From contig NZ_CALKTT010000075.1 in assembly GCF_937997535.1 (NCBI RefSeq), positions 1 to 64,000 on the forward strand: DNA of 64,000 bases, given 5' to 3'. Positions 53,276 through 61,773 of the stretch are shown one piece after another (the first letter of the stretch is position 1; every line of letters starts with the position of its first letter). The stretch is from an uncultured Campylobacter sp. GTDB lineage: Bacteria; Campylobacterota; Campylobacteria; Campylobacterales; Campylobacteraceae. The notes beneath the pieces are model-generated. The model was not told the DNA's origin. It saw only the letters and a list, made by a program, of their open reading frames with translations, and made no database searches. The position numbers and the translations under genes are program-made.

Positions 53276-53969
53276 TTTGCAACCTTAAAAATTTTGCTCC
53301 GATGATAGCGTTTTTATGATTAAATTTTGAAATTTGGCTAAATTTAAAAGGCGGTTTGGGTTTTACATACGGCGAGGGTTTGAAATTTATGCACGGTGAG
53401 AGCTTGGAATTTACGTCGCACGAGCGAGCTTTAAAATTTTAGACAGGATTTTAAAATTTATGCCGCGTGTGCGGACGGCGATATAAAATTTTGCGGCGTA
53501 CGGATCGCGCAGATTTGGCGGGCCTAGGCAGCTTTAAATTTAATGCCCTGCGTTTCGCGGTCGCGCCGTCATACATAGCGCGCCCGCAATCAGCGAGGCG
53601 CATAAAGATGAAATTTTAAAATTTAGACCGTTTTGGGGCTAAATTTTATCTCGCGACGAGCCGCTAAATTAGCAAATTAATAAACGTAAAATCGACAAAG
53701 CAAAAAATCGTTATGCTCACATAAACTCATCGCGCAACCATCGCAATAATCGCCGCGCCCGCGCAGAAATTATCGTATTAATTCTCGCGCCGGCATAGCG
53801 CGAAAAATGCAAAATATAATCTCTAATCGTCGCAATAATCCGCGCGATTGCGCAAAACTCATCGCGCCAATTCCGGCACCCGCATAAAATTTAATCTCGC
53901 GAAGCTGCGCGCCCGCGTAAAATGCGTAAAAGTTACCGCGCTAACGCCGCACCCACGCAGAACCGCCGA
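53276..53969. repeat. Repeat-rich non-coding region between rarA and cysK
   Basis: No gene. Left part: GGAATTTACG, AAAATTTTAG, AAATTTATGCC units. Right part (53700-53960): a GC-rich pattern of CGCAATAATCGCCGCGC, TCGCGCCAATTCCGGC and similar. It provides the rarA upstream region. Confidence 0.6.
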
Positions 53970-54884
53970 CTATTTGAAAAGCTCGGTAGAAAGATACCTC
54001 TCGCCGGTATCGCAGAGGATCGTAACGATCACTTTACCCCTGTTTTCGGCCTTGGCGGCGATCTGTGCGGCGGCGGATACGTTCGCACCGCTTGAGATAC
54101 CCACGAGCAAGCCCTCTTTTTGTGCTAGCTGTCTAGCTGCCGCAAACGCATCGTCGTTCTCAACGCTCAAAAAGCCGTCGATGACGCTTCTATCAAGATT
54201 ATCAGGGATAAAATTTGCACCAATGCCCTGGATTTTATGGCCGCCCGCACTGCCGCACGTAAGAAGCGGCGAACTAGCAGGCTCCACGCCGTAGGCTTTT
54301 AGGTTTGGATTTTTAGATTTTAAAAATTTCGCCGTGCCGCTGAGCGTGCCGCCGGTACCAAATCCCGCGACTAAAATATCTACCTTACCGCCGCTTTGCT
54401 CCCAAATTTCAGGTCCAGTGCTTTGAAAATGCGCTTTTGGATTGCTCGGGTTATCAAACTGGCTCGGGATGAAGCTATTTGGAGTGCTCGCCGCTAGCTC
54501 ATTTGCCCTATCTACCGCGCCCTTCATTCCGAATTTCGGATCGGTCAGCTCGATTTTAGCGCCGAATGCGGCTATGAGCTTTTGGCGCTCGATACTCATC
54601 GAGCTTGGCATCGTTAGGATGAGCTTCATACCGAACTTCGCCGCGATCATCGCAAGCCCCACGCCCGTGTTTCCGCTGGTAGGCTCTATCAAAACGCTAT
54701 TTTTATCGATTTTGCCCGAGCTTAGCGCGTCTTTTACGATCTGCCACGCGATGCGATCTTTGACCGAGTGGCTCGGATTTAAAAATTCCGCCTTGGCTAG
54801 GATGAGGGCATTTTTGCCAAACGTATTGATTCTGACTAACGGAGTATTGCCGATGAGCTCCGTAACATCGTTTGCTATTTTCAT
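53970..54884 (-). CDS. cysK: Cysteine synthase (O-acetylserine sulfhydrylase)
   Basis: A 304-residue PLP enzyme making cysteine from O-acetylserine and sulfide. The PLP Lys42 is in PSHSVKDRIAW, the substrate loop is TSGNTGVGLA (about 69-78) and the phosphate-binding loop GFGTGGTLSG (about 173-182). Last gene of metY-rrf2-cysK; its AAAGGA overlaps the rrf2 stop. In Bacillus, CysK also binds the Rrf2-type regulator CymR, and the adjacency here makes that arrangement plausible. Confidence 0.95.
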   Translation of the reverse strand: MKIANDVTELIGNTPLVRINTFGKNALILAKAEFLNPSHSVKDRIAWQIVKDALSSGKIDKNSVLIEPTSGNTGVGLAMIAAKFGMKLILTMPSSMSIERQKLIAAFGAKIELTDPKFGMKGAVDRANELAASTPNSFIPSQFDNPSNPKAHFQSTGPEIWEQSGGKVDILVAGFGTGGTLSGTAKFLKSKNPNLKAYGVEPASSPLLTCGSAGGHKIQGIGANFIPDNLDRSVIDGFLSVENDDAFAAARQLAQKEGLLVGISSGANVSAAAQIAAKAENRGKVIVTILCDTGERYLSTELFK

Positions 54885-54893
54885 ATTTTTCCT

Positions 54894-55307
54894 TTAAATG
54901 CTGAAATTTAAATACTGGACGCTTCGCGCCATCATCTCCTCGTAGCTGCTTAGAGGCTCGTTAAATATCTCTGCCAGCTTAACGTCAAATTTCTCAAAAA
55001 ACGCCCGCAGTCCAGGATCGTTCATCTGAATGCTAGTCATCCGCAGATCCTTTTCAAGAGCGGTAAAAATTTCACCAAAAGTTATCTCGCTAGCATCTCT
55101 GGCTAGGTGATAACCGCCGTTTTTACCTTTGATGCTACACACTAGCTTTTCGTTTCTAAGGGTATTTAGAATTTGCTCCAAATAATTCTTAGAAACTCCC
55201 GTACGCTCGGCGATCTCTTTTATACTTATCGGCGCTACTTCGCTAGCTTTGGCGATCTGCAAAATCGCAGCCAGCCCATAAACGCCCTTTGTGCTTAAAA
55301 GTGCCAT
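54894..55307 (-). CDS. Rrf2-family transcriptional regulator (CymR-like)
   Basis: A 137-residue winged-helix regulator beginning MALLSTKGVYGLAAILQIA. The helix-turn-helix is IKEIAERTGVSKNYLEQIL (about 28-46), followed by the wing KGKNGGYHLARD. It has only one cysteine and lacks the three-Cys cluster site of IscR, so it is probably a CymR-type sensor, not an Fe-S protein. It sits between metY and cysK and overlaps the metY stop by one base (TAATG). It likely controls this sulfur operon. Confidence 0.9.
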   Translation of the reverse strand: MALLSTKGVYGLAAILQIAKASEVAPISIKEIAERTGVSKNYLEQILNTLRNEKLVCSIKGKNGGYHLARDASEITFGEIFTALEKDLRMTSIQMNDPGLRAFFEKFDVKLAEIFNEPLSSYEEMMARSVQYLNFSI

Positions 55308-56578
55308 TATTTCAGTGCCTCACTAAGATCGGAAATCAAATCATTCGCGTCCTCTATACCCACGCTTAGGCGGATTAAGCTCGCAGGCACGCCAGCGCGG
55401 TTTAGCTGCTCCTCGTTTAGCTGCGAATGCGTCGTGCTCGCAGGATGAGTGATGATCGACTTCGTATCGCCGATATTTGCTACGACGGAGAAAATTTTAA
55501 CCTTGCTAACCGCCTTTAGCGCTGTTTCTTCGCTATCTACGATGAAGCTCATCAGACTGCTTGCATAGCCGTTTTTAAATTTAGCTTTGATTGCGGCATT
55601 AAACGGCGAGCTTGCAAGCCCCGGATAATTGACCTGCTTTACCTTCGGATGATTTTGCAAAAATTCTGCTATCTTTAGCGCGTTTTGCGAGTGTTTTTGC
55701 ATGCGAAGCGGCAGTGTTTCAAGCCCCTGGATGAGCTGAAACGCGTTAAACGGCGATAGCGTCGCACCAATATCGCGAAGCAGGGACAAGCGAATCCTAA
55801 GCGTATAAATGTCGAAATTATCTACTAAATCCGCATAAACTAAGCCGTGATAGCTCTCATCAGGCTCGTTGAAATGTGCGTAACGCGGATTGCCTTTGAG
55901 TTTGGAATTTAATCCTTTGCCCGCAACGATCGCGCCTGCGATGCTAAGACCTTGTCCGCTTATATATTTGCTAGCGCTGTGGATTACGACATCGGCACCG
56001 TCATCAAGCGGATTGTAAAGCGCAGGGCTTGGGATCGTGTTATCCGCAATCGTTACTACGCCGTGCTTATTTGCGATTGTAGCGATTTTAGCGGTATTTG
56101 CAACCGAAATTTGAGGATTTGAAAGCGTCTCGAAAAAGATCGCTCTAGTCTTATCGTCGATTAAACCTTCCAAATTATCTGCCGTTTCGGAGTCAAAAAC
56201 CCTAGCTTCGATGCCGAAACGCTTGATCGTATGCGCCAAAAGCGTAGTTGCGCCACCGTAAATTTTCTCGGCAATGATGATATTTTCGCCCGCCGCGGCT
56301 AAATTTGCCACCGCAAAAAATATCGCCGCCTGCCCGCTAGAGACCGCGATTGCGGCTTTGCCATTTTCCAGCGCCGCAAGTCGCGCCTCAAAAACATCAG
56401 TAGTAGGATTTGTCAAACGCCCATAAATCGGCCCTAGATCACGCAGCGCGAAGCGATCGGCGGCCTTTTTGCTAGAACCGAAGTTAAACGCGGTGCTTTG
56501 ATAAATGGGAACTGCCATCGTGCCGTAGCCGGCGATAGAATCGTAACCGAAGTGAGTTGCGAGGGTTTCTTTTTGCAT
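55307..56578 (-). CDS. metY: O-acetylhomoserine sulfhydrylase
   Basis: A 423-residue Cys/Met-metabolism PLP enzyme. YGRLTNPTTDVFEARLAAL, SSGQAAIFFAVANL and the PLP Lys204 in HSASKYISGQG are clear. The length and the NPRYAHFNEPDESYHGL region point to the MetY (O-acetylhomoserine aminocarboxypropyltransferase) branch and not MetB/MetC. It makes homocysteine directly from sulfide. First gene of the operon, with a good sigma-70 promoter upstream. Confidence 0.92.
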   Translation of the reverse strand: MQKETLATHFGYDSIAGYGTMAVPIYQSTAFNFGSSKKAADRFALRDLGPIYGRLTNPTTDVFEARLAALENGKAAIAVSSGQAAIFFAVANLAAAGENIIIAEKIYGGATTLLAHTIKRFGIEARVFDSETADNLEGLIDDKTRAIFFETLSNPQISVANTAKIATIANKHGVVTIADNTIPSPALYNPLDDGADVVIHSASKYISGQGLSIAGAIVAGKGLNSKLKGNPRYAHFNEPDESYHGLVYADLVDNFDIYTLRIRLSLLRDIGATLSPFNAFQLIQGLETLPLRMQKHSQNALKIAEFLQNHPKVKQVNYPGLASSPFNAAIKAKFKNGYASSLMSFIVDSEETALKAVSKVKIFSVVANIGDTKSIITHPASTTHSQLNEEQLNRAGVPASLIRLSVGIEDANDLISDLSEALK

Positions 56579-56605
56579 TTTCGTCCTTTGTAAAAAATTT
56601 GACGA

Positions 56606-56634
56606 ATAATAGCTAAATTTTAAAATAAGGTCAA
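56606..56634 (-). promoter_or_regulatory. Sigma-70 promoter of metY with Rrf2-type half-site
   Basis: On the minus strand, TTGACC (56634-56629), a 17-base spacer and TATTAT (56611-56606). ATACTTGACC overlapping the -35 resembles half of an IscR/CymR-type operator (ATACTTGAC). Repression here by the operon's own regulator is inferred. Confidence 0.6.
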
Positions 56635-56742
56635 GTATTTTTATATGATTTTAAAATGCCTATAATACAGGATTTATAGAAAAAATATTATTAAAATATA
56701 GTTTTACAATATGCGTAATTTTGCCAAAATTTCGAATTTTGC

Positions 56743-56748
56743 TATAAT
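56743..56748 (+). promoter_or_regulatory. -10 box of the HAD phosphatase operon
   Basis: TATAAT 24 bases before ATG 56773, followed by AAGGAAAGG. Confidence 0.6.
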
Positions 56749-56772
56749 GCGCGCTTTAATTAAGGAAAGGTC

Positions 56773-57129
56773 ATGCAAATCAAAGAAAAAGATGAGCGCG
56801 TTAAATATATCCGCGCGTTAGAACGCTTCGTAAAATCCGCCGTAGCACTGCTAAAGCGCGAGGATTTCGACGCAGAGCTTTTTGCGAAGCGAATAGCTAA
56901 AAACTACGAAATTTTATCTAAAGCGGTCGCCGTAAATTTAGATAGTCCCTACACTAAGGCGCTTGAGAGCTTTGCTAAAAACGTCCTTGGTGCTAGCGAG
57001 GCAGGACAGATCAGCGATGCTGTGTTTAGATCAGCGCTACAGCATGAAGCAAACGCTCTGCAAAAGCTCAAAAATAATAAGTGTTACAAAAAAGATAAGC
57101 ACAAAATCGATTTTTTAAAGGATTATTAG
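56773..57129 (+). CDS. Small helical hypothetical protein
   Basis: A 118-residue all-helical, charged, cytoplasmic protein with a good promoter and AAGGAAAGG site. Its stop is directly followed by the ATG of the HAD phosphatase. No family can be named. YTKALESFAKNVLGAS and the Lys-rich C-terminus (NNKCYKKDKHKIDFL) are the only features of note. Pairing with the HAD gene suggests a shared role. Confidence 0.75.
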   Translation: MQIKEKDERVKYIRALERFVKSAVALLKREDFDAELFAKRIAKNYEILSKAVAVNLDSPYTKALESFAKNVLGASEAGQISDAVFRSALQHEANALQKLKNNKCYKKDKHKIDFLKDY

Positions 57130-58044
57130 ATGAAAACCGTGATTTTTGATATGGATGGCACGCTGCTTGACTCCTCGCGCGCGATCGAAATCAGCGTCAA
57201 CAACACTCGCCGCGAGCTCTATGGCTTAGCGCCACTGCAAAAGAATTTCATCGTCCACACCATCAACGATCCTAGCAAAAACGCCTTTTTAGAATTTTAC
57301 GGCAAAACCGAAGCGAGCGCCGAAGAGCTTGCGTTTTTTGAAAAAGAATTCGTAAGCAATTACCGCGATTTTGCCGTGCTTTACGAGGGTATCGAAGATC
57401 TTTTGCACTCGTGCAAAAAAGCAGGATTTTTTCTCGCAGTCGCCTCCAATGCGCCTTCCTATACCCTAAGCGCGATCTTAGAAAAGACGGGGGTGCGCAG
57501 GCTATTTGATCTGGTCGTAGGCGCGAACGAGCAGATGCCATCAAAGCCCAACCCTGCGATGCTGCTACACGTAATCGCACGCTCACCGCACAAAAACGCG
57601 ATTTTTTTAGGCGATAGCAAAAAGGATGAGTTAGCCGCGATCCGTGGCGCAGAATTTTTACAAAATTTAGAATTTCAAGGCGGCAATGACGATGGGAGCT
57701 TAAATGCTAGCCGCGATACGAGTAGAAAGAATTTCAGCGCTAGTAGCGGAAGCTTAAGCTCTTGCGGCGAAAATCTTAACGCAGATGAAAAATTCCGCCC
57801 TAACGACACAGATGCTGACGGAGCGGCAACGCTAAGCTTTAAAGGCGCCAAAATTTCCGCAAAAGCAGAAACGACGGAAAGCGCACAAGCTGCAGTAGCG
57901 CGATGTTTTCAGGCAAACTTGGCAGATCTAAGAGGCGCAAAACTTGAGTATTTGCAGGTATGCTGGGGGTTTGGCGAGCCTAGCAAACTAAGCCGCAATG
58001 CCCTAAGCATCACGCAAGCGCGCAAAATCATCGGCGGAATTTAA
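57130..58044 (+). CDS. HAD-family phosphatase with an internal repeat insertion
   Basis: A HAD hydrolase (phosphoglycolate-phosphatase-like). Motif I is FDMDGTLLD (6-14), motif II VASNAPS (about 104-110), Lys in SKPNPAML, and motif III FLGDSKKDELAA (about 159-170). The normal end, EYLQVCWGFGEPSKL, appears only after an inserted stretch of about residues 176-268 (DNA 57655-57933). The insert is Ser/Asn/Asp/Gly-rich and carries about six RAATTY hexamers. Without it the protein would be the usual 210 or so residues. Substrate unknown. Confidence 0.88.
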   Translation: MKTVIFDMDGTLLDSSRAIEISVNNTRRELYGLAPLQKNFIVHTINDPSKNAFLEFYGKTEASAEELAFFEKEFVSNYRDFAVLYEGIEDLLHSCKKAGFFLAVASNAPSYTLSAILEKTGVRRLFDLVVGANEQMPSKPNPAMLLHVIARSPHKNAIFLGDSKKDELAAIRGAEFLQNLEFQGGNDDGSLNASRDTSRKNFSASSGSLSSCGENLNADEKFRPNDTDADGAATLSFKGAKISAKAETTESAQAAVARCFQANLADLRGAKLEYLQVCWGFGEPSKLSRNALSITQARKIIGGI

Positions 58045-58977
58045 AGTAGCCTGGCTTTTGAGACATAGCTAATTAAAAGTAGTATTGTAGCAGGGTAAAA
58101 TCACGCTTAACTCTTAAAACGGAACAAATTCCGTCCTCGTGCGCAACGTAAGCGAGGTTAAATTTAAAAATAATCCTTGCGCAGAAAATTCCCGCTAGCA
58201 CAAAAATAGAAATTTCATTTACAAGAGTAAATTTAAAATTTTAAAAGTAGCTCTTGTAGTGCGCGATTTTATCTGCGTGAAAAATGAAATTCTATCTGTA
58301 AAAGGTGGCGAAATTTTAAAATTTAAAGACGCCCTCTCGCGGCTTAATTTAAAATTTGCCTCAAAAACCAGACTTAAAATTTAATGCTAAACGCGATTTT
58401 GGAATTTTACTGCGTCCATGAAATTTCAAATTCTCGCAAAGCGGCGGCTTTTTAAAATTTTAAAAAGCCTGATCTGTGTTATGCACACGATTAGATTTTG
58501 TGAGAATAGAATTTATCCGCCGTGCAGAAATCAAAATTTTACCGCACAAGCAAAGCGAAAATCCTCTCCGCCTGCGCAAAATCCAAAAATTTTATCGCTC
58601 AAACAAAGCGGAATTCTATCCATTCAAGCGAAATCTAAAATTTTACTCGCGCCACGGAATTTTAAAATTTCCGCAAAAATCAAGCCGCTTATCTATAAAT
58701 GTAAAATTCCGCCTATCTGCAAAGCTTCGCGTTTAATCTGCCACGCGACCAAGATTAAATTTTTAAATTCCGCTCGCTCTACCTATCTCGCAAACAAGTA
58801 AAATTTTAAAATTTATAGATTCAAAGCCCAAAATCCCGCGCTTAAGCTTAAAATTTACCGCACGCAAGTGCAAAATCTGCGTAATTACTCATGTTTAAAA
58901 GCCCCCGATAGTTTGCCGCGCCCTAACCTAAATTAAATTTTACATTTGCTATAATCGCGAAATTTTAAGGAAGGTAA
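58045..58977. repeat. 930-base RAATTY repeat region
   Basis: No credible gene; the longest frame (58418-58801, plus) is made of repeat-encoded KFQ/KIL/NFK units. Units such as GGAATTTTAAAATTTCC, AAAATTCCGCC and GGAATTCTATCC recur every 20-35 bases. The DUF2018 promoter is at the right end. Confidence 0.7.
58950..58955 (+). promoter_or_regulatory. -10 box of the DUF2018-ispB-hemA-proS operon
   Basis: TATAAT 22 bases before ATG 58978, which is preceded by AAGGAAGG. Confidence 0.6.
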
Positions 58978-59223
58978 ATGGATATTTTTGAAGGCAGCCC
59001 AAGAGAGAAATTTTTTGAAATTTTATCCGCTGCAAGCCCTACTTTAGTGCAAAACGAAATTGAAGAAGCTCTAATCCGCCTAATCGCCTGTGAGCGGCTC
59101 TGCGAAGCGCGCGGCATTAGCGAGCGCGAGATCGAAAACTTCATCGCGCAGCAGGATCTACAAGACGAGCTAAACGACAAATTTTTGCAAATAAGCGGAA
59201 ATATCCTAAGTAACGACGAGTAA
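58978..59223 (+). CDS. DUF2018 family protein (HP0242-like)
   Basis: An 81-residue helical protein starting DIFEGSPREKFFEIL, similar to the IFEGNP start of Helicobacter pylori HP0242, whose dimer has a knotted fold. The helix-rich remainder ends DKFLQISGNILSN, like the family. HP0242 also lies next to the ispB-hemA-proS genes of H. pylori, so the neighbourhood is conserved. Function unknown. The stop is one base before the ispB ATG. Confidence 0.8.
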   Translation: MDIFEGSPREKFFEILSAASPTLVQNEIEEALIRLIACERLCEARGISEREIENFIAQQDLQDELNDKFLQISGNILSNDE

Positions 59224-59224
59224 A

Positions 59225-60217
59225 ATGCTAGATCAAATTGATTTAATTATGAAAAGCTTCATCGCAGACTGCGGCTACGAGCCCGCTAATGAGATGTTTG
59301 CGAAACTTAGCTCAGGCAAAAAACTGCGCTCCAAGCTACTGCTAAACATCGCGCAAAAGGATGAAAAATCGTTGCGTCTATGCGCGATCATCGAGCTAAT
59401 CCAAGCTGCGAGCCTGCTGCACGACGACGTCATCGACGAAAGCTCGGTGCGCCGCGGCAAGCCCTCGATCAACGCCACTTACGGCTCCAAAAACGCCGTG
59501 ATGTTGGGCGACATACTCTATTCCAAGGCATACTTCGAGCTTAGCAAATTTGAAAGCCGCATCGCCGCCGCGCTTTCGGGCGCCGTCACGAAGCTGGCCG
59601 TGGGCGAGCTGATGGATGTGAGCTTAAGCAATGATTTCAACGACGATGCGAGCAAATATCTGCAGATGATCTATCTAAAAACCTCCGCTTTGATCGAAGA
59701 AGTCGCGCGCTGCGGGGCGTTTTTAAAATTCGGCAGCGCAGAAAATCTCGGCGAAATTTCAGATATGAGCGGCACAAAAAACGAAGTAGAAATTTCAAAT
59801 GCCGCGAAAGATCATAATAAAATTTCAAGCGCGAGCGTAAAATTCGGTGAATACGGCAAAAACCTTGGGCTTGCGTTTCAGATCATCGACGACATCTTAG
59901 ACGTGACGCAAAGCTCAGAAGCGCTCGGTAAGCCGAGCCTGAGCGATTTTGCGGAGGGCAAAACCACCCTGCCCTACATCTATTTATATGAAAATTTAGA
60001 TGATGCACAGCGGCAAAAGCTAAAATCGTTTTTTAAAAAGCAGCTCTGCCAGAGCGAAATTTCATGGATCAAGGCAAAATTTAGCGAGCACGGCATTATC
60101 GAGCGCTGTATAAACGAAGCTCGCGCCTACGGACAAAAGGCGCTTGAAGCCGTGGCGGAATTTAAAAACGATAAGTTAGAGCAGATCGTGCGAGATATGA
60201 TAGATAGGGAGTTTTGA
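59225..60217 (+). CDS. ispB: Polyprenyl diphosphate synthase with an internal insertion
   Basis: A trans-prenyl chain elongase making the menaquinone side chain. The first Asp-rich motif is LLHDDVIDES (about 65-74) and the second QIIDDILDVTQ (about 219-229); KTSALIEEVARCGAFL is the conserved helix between. Between that helix and FGEYGKNLGLAF there are about 36 extra residues (171-206, DNA 59735-59842), Ser/Asn/Glu-rich with four RAATTY hexamers. The core is otherwise complete. The stop overlaps the hemA ATG. Confidence 0.9.
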   Translation: MLDQIDLIMKSFIADCGYEPANEMFAKLSSGKKLRSKLLLNIAQKDEKSLRLCAIIELIQAASLLHDDVIDESSVRRGKPSINATYGSKNAVMLGDILYSKAYFELSKFESRIAAALSGAVTKLAVGELMDVSLSNDFNDDASKYLQMIYLKTSALIEEVARCGAFLKFGSAENLGEISDMSGTKNEVEISNAAKDHNKISSASVKFGEYGKNLGLAFQIIDDILDVTQSSEALGKPSLSDFAEGKTTLPYIYLYENLDDAQRQKLKSFFKKQLCQSEISWIKAKFSEHGIIERCINEARAYGQKALEAVAEFKNDKLEQIVRDMIDREF

Positions 60218-61773
60218 TGGCGTATATGAGCGTGAGCTTCACCCACAAAAACACGGACATCACGGTGCGCGAGAAACTTTCTTTTTCAAACGACGTGCGC
60301 AAGAAAGAAATTTTGCGCCTTTTGGCTTCAAACTCCGCGATAGAGGAGTGTTTGGTGCTTAGCACCTGCAACCGCGTAGAAATTTTTACCGTCGTAAGCG
60401 ACTTTGATGAAGCGCAGAAATTTGTGCTTTTGGCACTCTCGCGCATTAGCGGCGTGAGCTACGACGAGCTAGCCGAGCGTGCCGATATTTACGAAGATTA
60501 CGGCGCGATACACCACCTTTTCGCCGTCGCAGCCTCTCTTGACAGCCTCGTAGTGGGCGAAACGCAGATCGTAGGCCAGCTCAAAGACGCCTATAAATTC
60601 GCAATGCAAAACGCTCGCGCCGGCGCTCAAATCGCAAAAGCCATAGATGAAGCGCTAAAGTGCGCGGCGCGTATCCGCAATCAAACCGAAATTTCAAAAA
60701 ACCCAATCTCGGTCTCAAGCGTCGCCGTAGCGATGGCAAAGGACAGACTGGGCTCCTTGCAGGGCGCGGACGCCGTGGTAGTGGGCGCGGGAGAGATGAG
60801 CGAGCTAGCGTGCAAACACCTGCTCGCAAACGGCGTGAATATCACGATCTTAAATCGAAATTTAGTCGGCGCGCAGAGGCTAGCCGCCTCGTTGCTTGGC
60901 GAGAATTCCTTGGATGCGAAAGATTGCGCGGATGAAAATCCCGGCGCAGGAAATAACTCAGACGACTTGAATTCCGGAAATGTCGCGAATTTCGCGGGCG
61001 AAAATGTCGCGCAAAAACAAAATTCCAAAGACGGCGTAAATTTTAATAAAGAGACTTTTACAGACAGCAATGAATCTCGCATAGCAGGCGAAAATCCAAA
61101 GGACGATAAAAATTCCACCGCCTGCGCAAATTCCTCCGCGCAGGTACAATCCCATATTAAAATCGATAGCCTTGATAATCTCAAAAAATATCTAAACGTA
61201 AATAGCCTATTTTTCAGCGCCACCGGTTCGCAAGAGCCGATCATTACCGATAGCTTGCTCGAGCCCAAAAGCTTTAAACGATATTTTTTCGATATCGCCG
61301 TGCCGCGCGACGTAGAGCTCACCCAAAGCGAGGACGTCGAGGTTTATAGCGTCGATGATCTGGAGGAGATCGTAAAGAAAAATTTGCTGCTTCGCGAGGA
61401 GCAGGCGCAGATCGCTTACTCGATCGTGGCAAAATGCACAAACGAGTTTTTCAAATGGCTCAAGGCGGCTGCATCCACGCCGATCATCAAGGCTTTGCGC
61501 CAAAGCGCGAAGCAAGTAGCCGAGCTGGAGCTAGCCAAGGCGCTTAAAAAGGGCTATCTAAAGCACAGCGATGCAGAGGAGGCGCGCAAGCTGATCCATC
61601 AGGTTTTTAAAGCGTTTCTGCACGCTCCGACGGTAAATTTAAAAAACCTCGGCGAAGCGGACGATGCTGACGGCACGGTAAACGCGCTGGTCGAAATTTT
61701 TGAACTGCAAGAAAACTACGAAAAATTTTTAAATCAAGAAAACGAGAAAAAGGACAGACAGAATGAAATTTAG
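60217..61773 (+). CDS. hemA: Glutamyl-tRNA reductase with an 80-residue internal insertion
   Basis: First enzyme of the C5 haem pathway, reducing Glu-tRNA to glutamate-1-semialdehyde. The catalytic Cys is in STCNRVEIF (about 50-58), the NADPH-domain start is VVVGAGEMSELACKHL, and LFFSATGSQEPIITD and the C-terminal dimerisation helices follow. After TILNRNLVGAQRLAASLLG comes an insertion (DNA about 60904-61155), rich in Asn/Ser/Asp/Lys and with six RAATTY hexamers, before IDSLDNLKKYL. It lies in a Rossmann-domain loop. ATG 60217 has GGGAG upstream. Total 518 residues against about 430 normally. Confidence 0.93.
   Translation: MAYMSVSFTHKNTDITVREKLSFSNDVRKKEILRLLASNSAIEECLVLSTCNRVEIFTVVSDFDEAQKFVLLALSRISGVSYDELAERADIYEDYGAIHHLFAVAASLDSLVVGETQIVGQLKDAYKFAMQNARAGAQIAKAIDEALKCAARIRNQTEISKNPISVSSVAVAMAKDRLGSLQGADAVVVGAGEMSELACKHLLANGVNITILNRNLVGAQRLAASLLGENSLDAKDCADENPGAGNNSDDLNSGNVANFAGENVAQKQNSKDGVNFNKETFTDSNESRIAGENPKDDKNSTACANSSAQVQSHIKIDSLDNLKKYLNVNSLFFSATGSQEPIITDSLLEPKSFKRYFFDIAVPRDVELTQSEDVEVYSVDDLEEIVKKNLLLREEQAQIAYSIVAKCTNEFFKWLKAAASTPIIKALRQSAKQVAELELAKALKKGYLKHSDAEEARKLIHQVFKAFLHAPTVNLKNLGEADDADGTVNALVEIFELQENYEKFLNQENEKKDRQNEI

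Noticed and set aside
58418..58801. 127-codon plus-strand frame of basic repetitive sequence
   Set aside because: The KFQ/KIL/NFK pattern follows the DNA repeats and no start signal is present.
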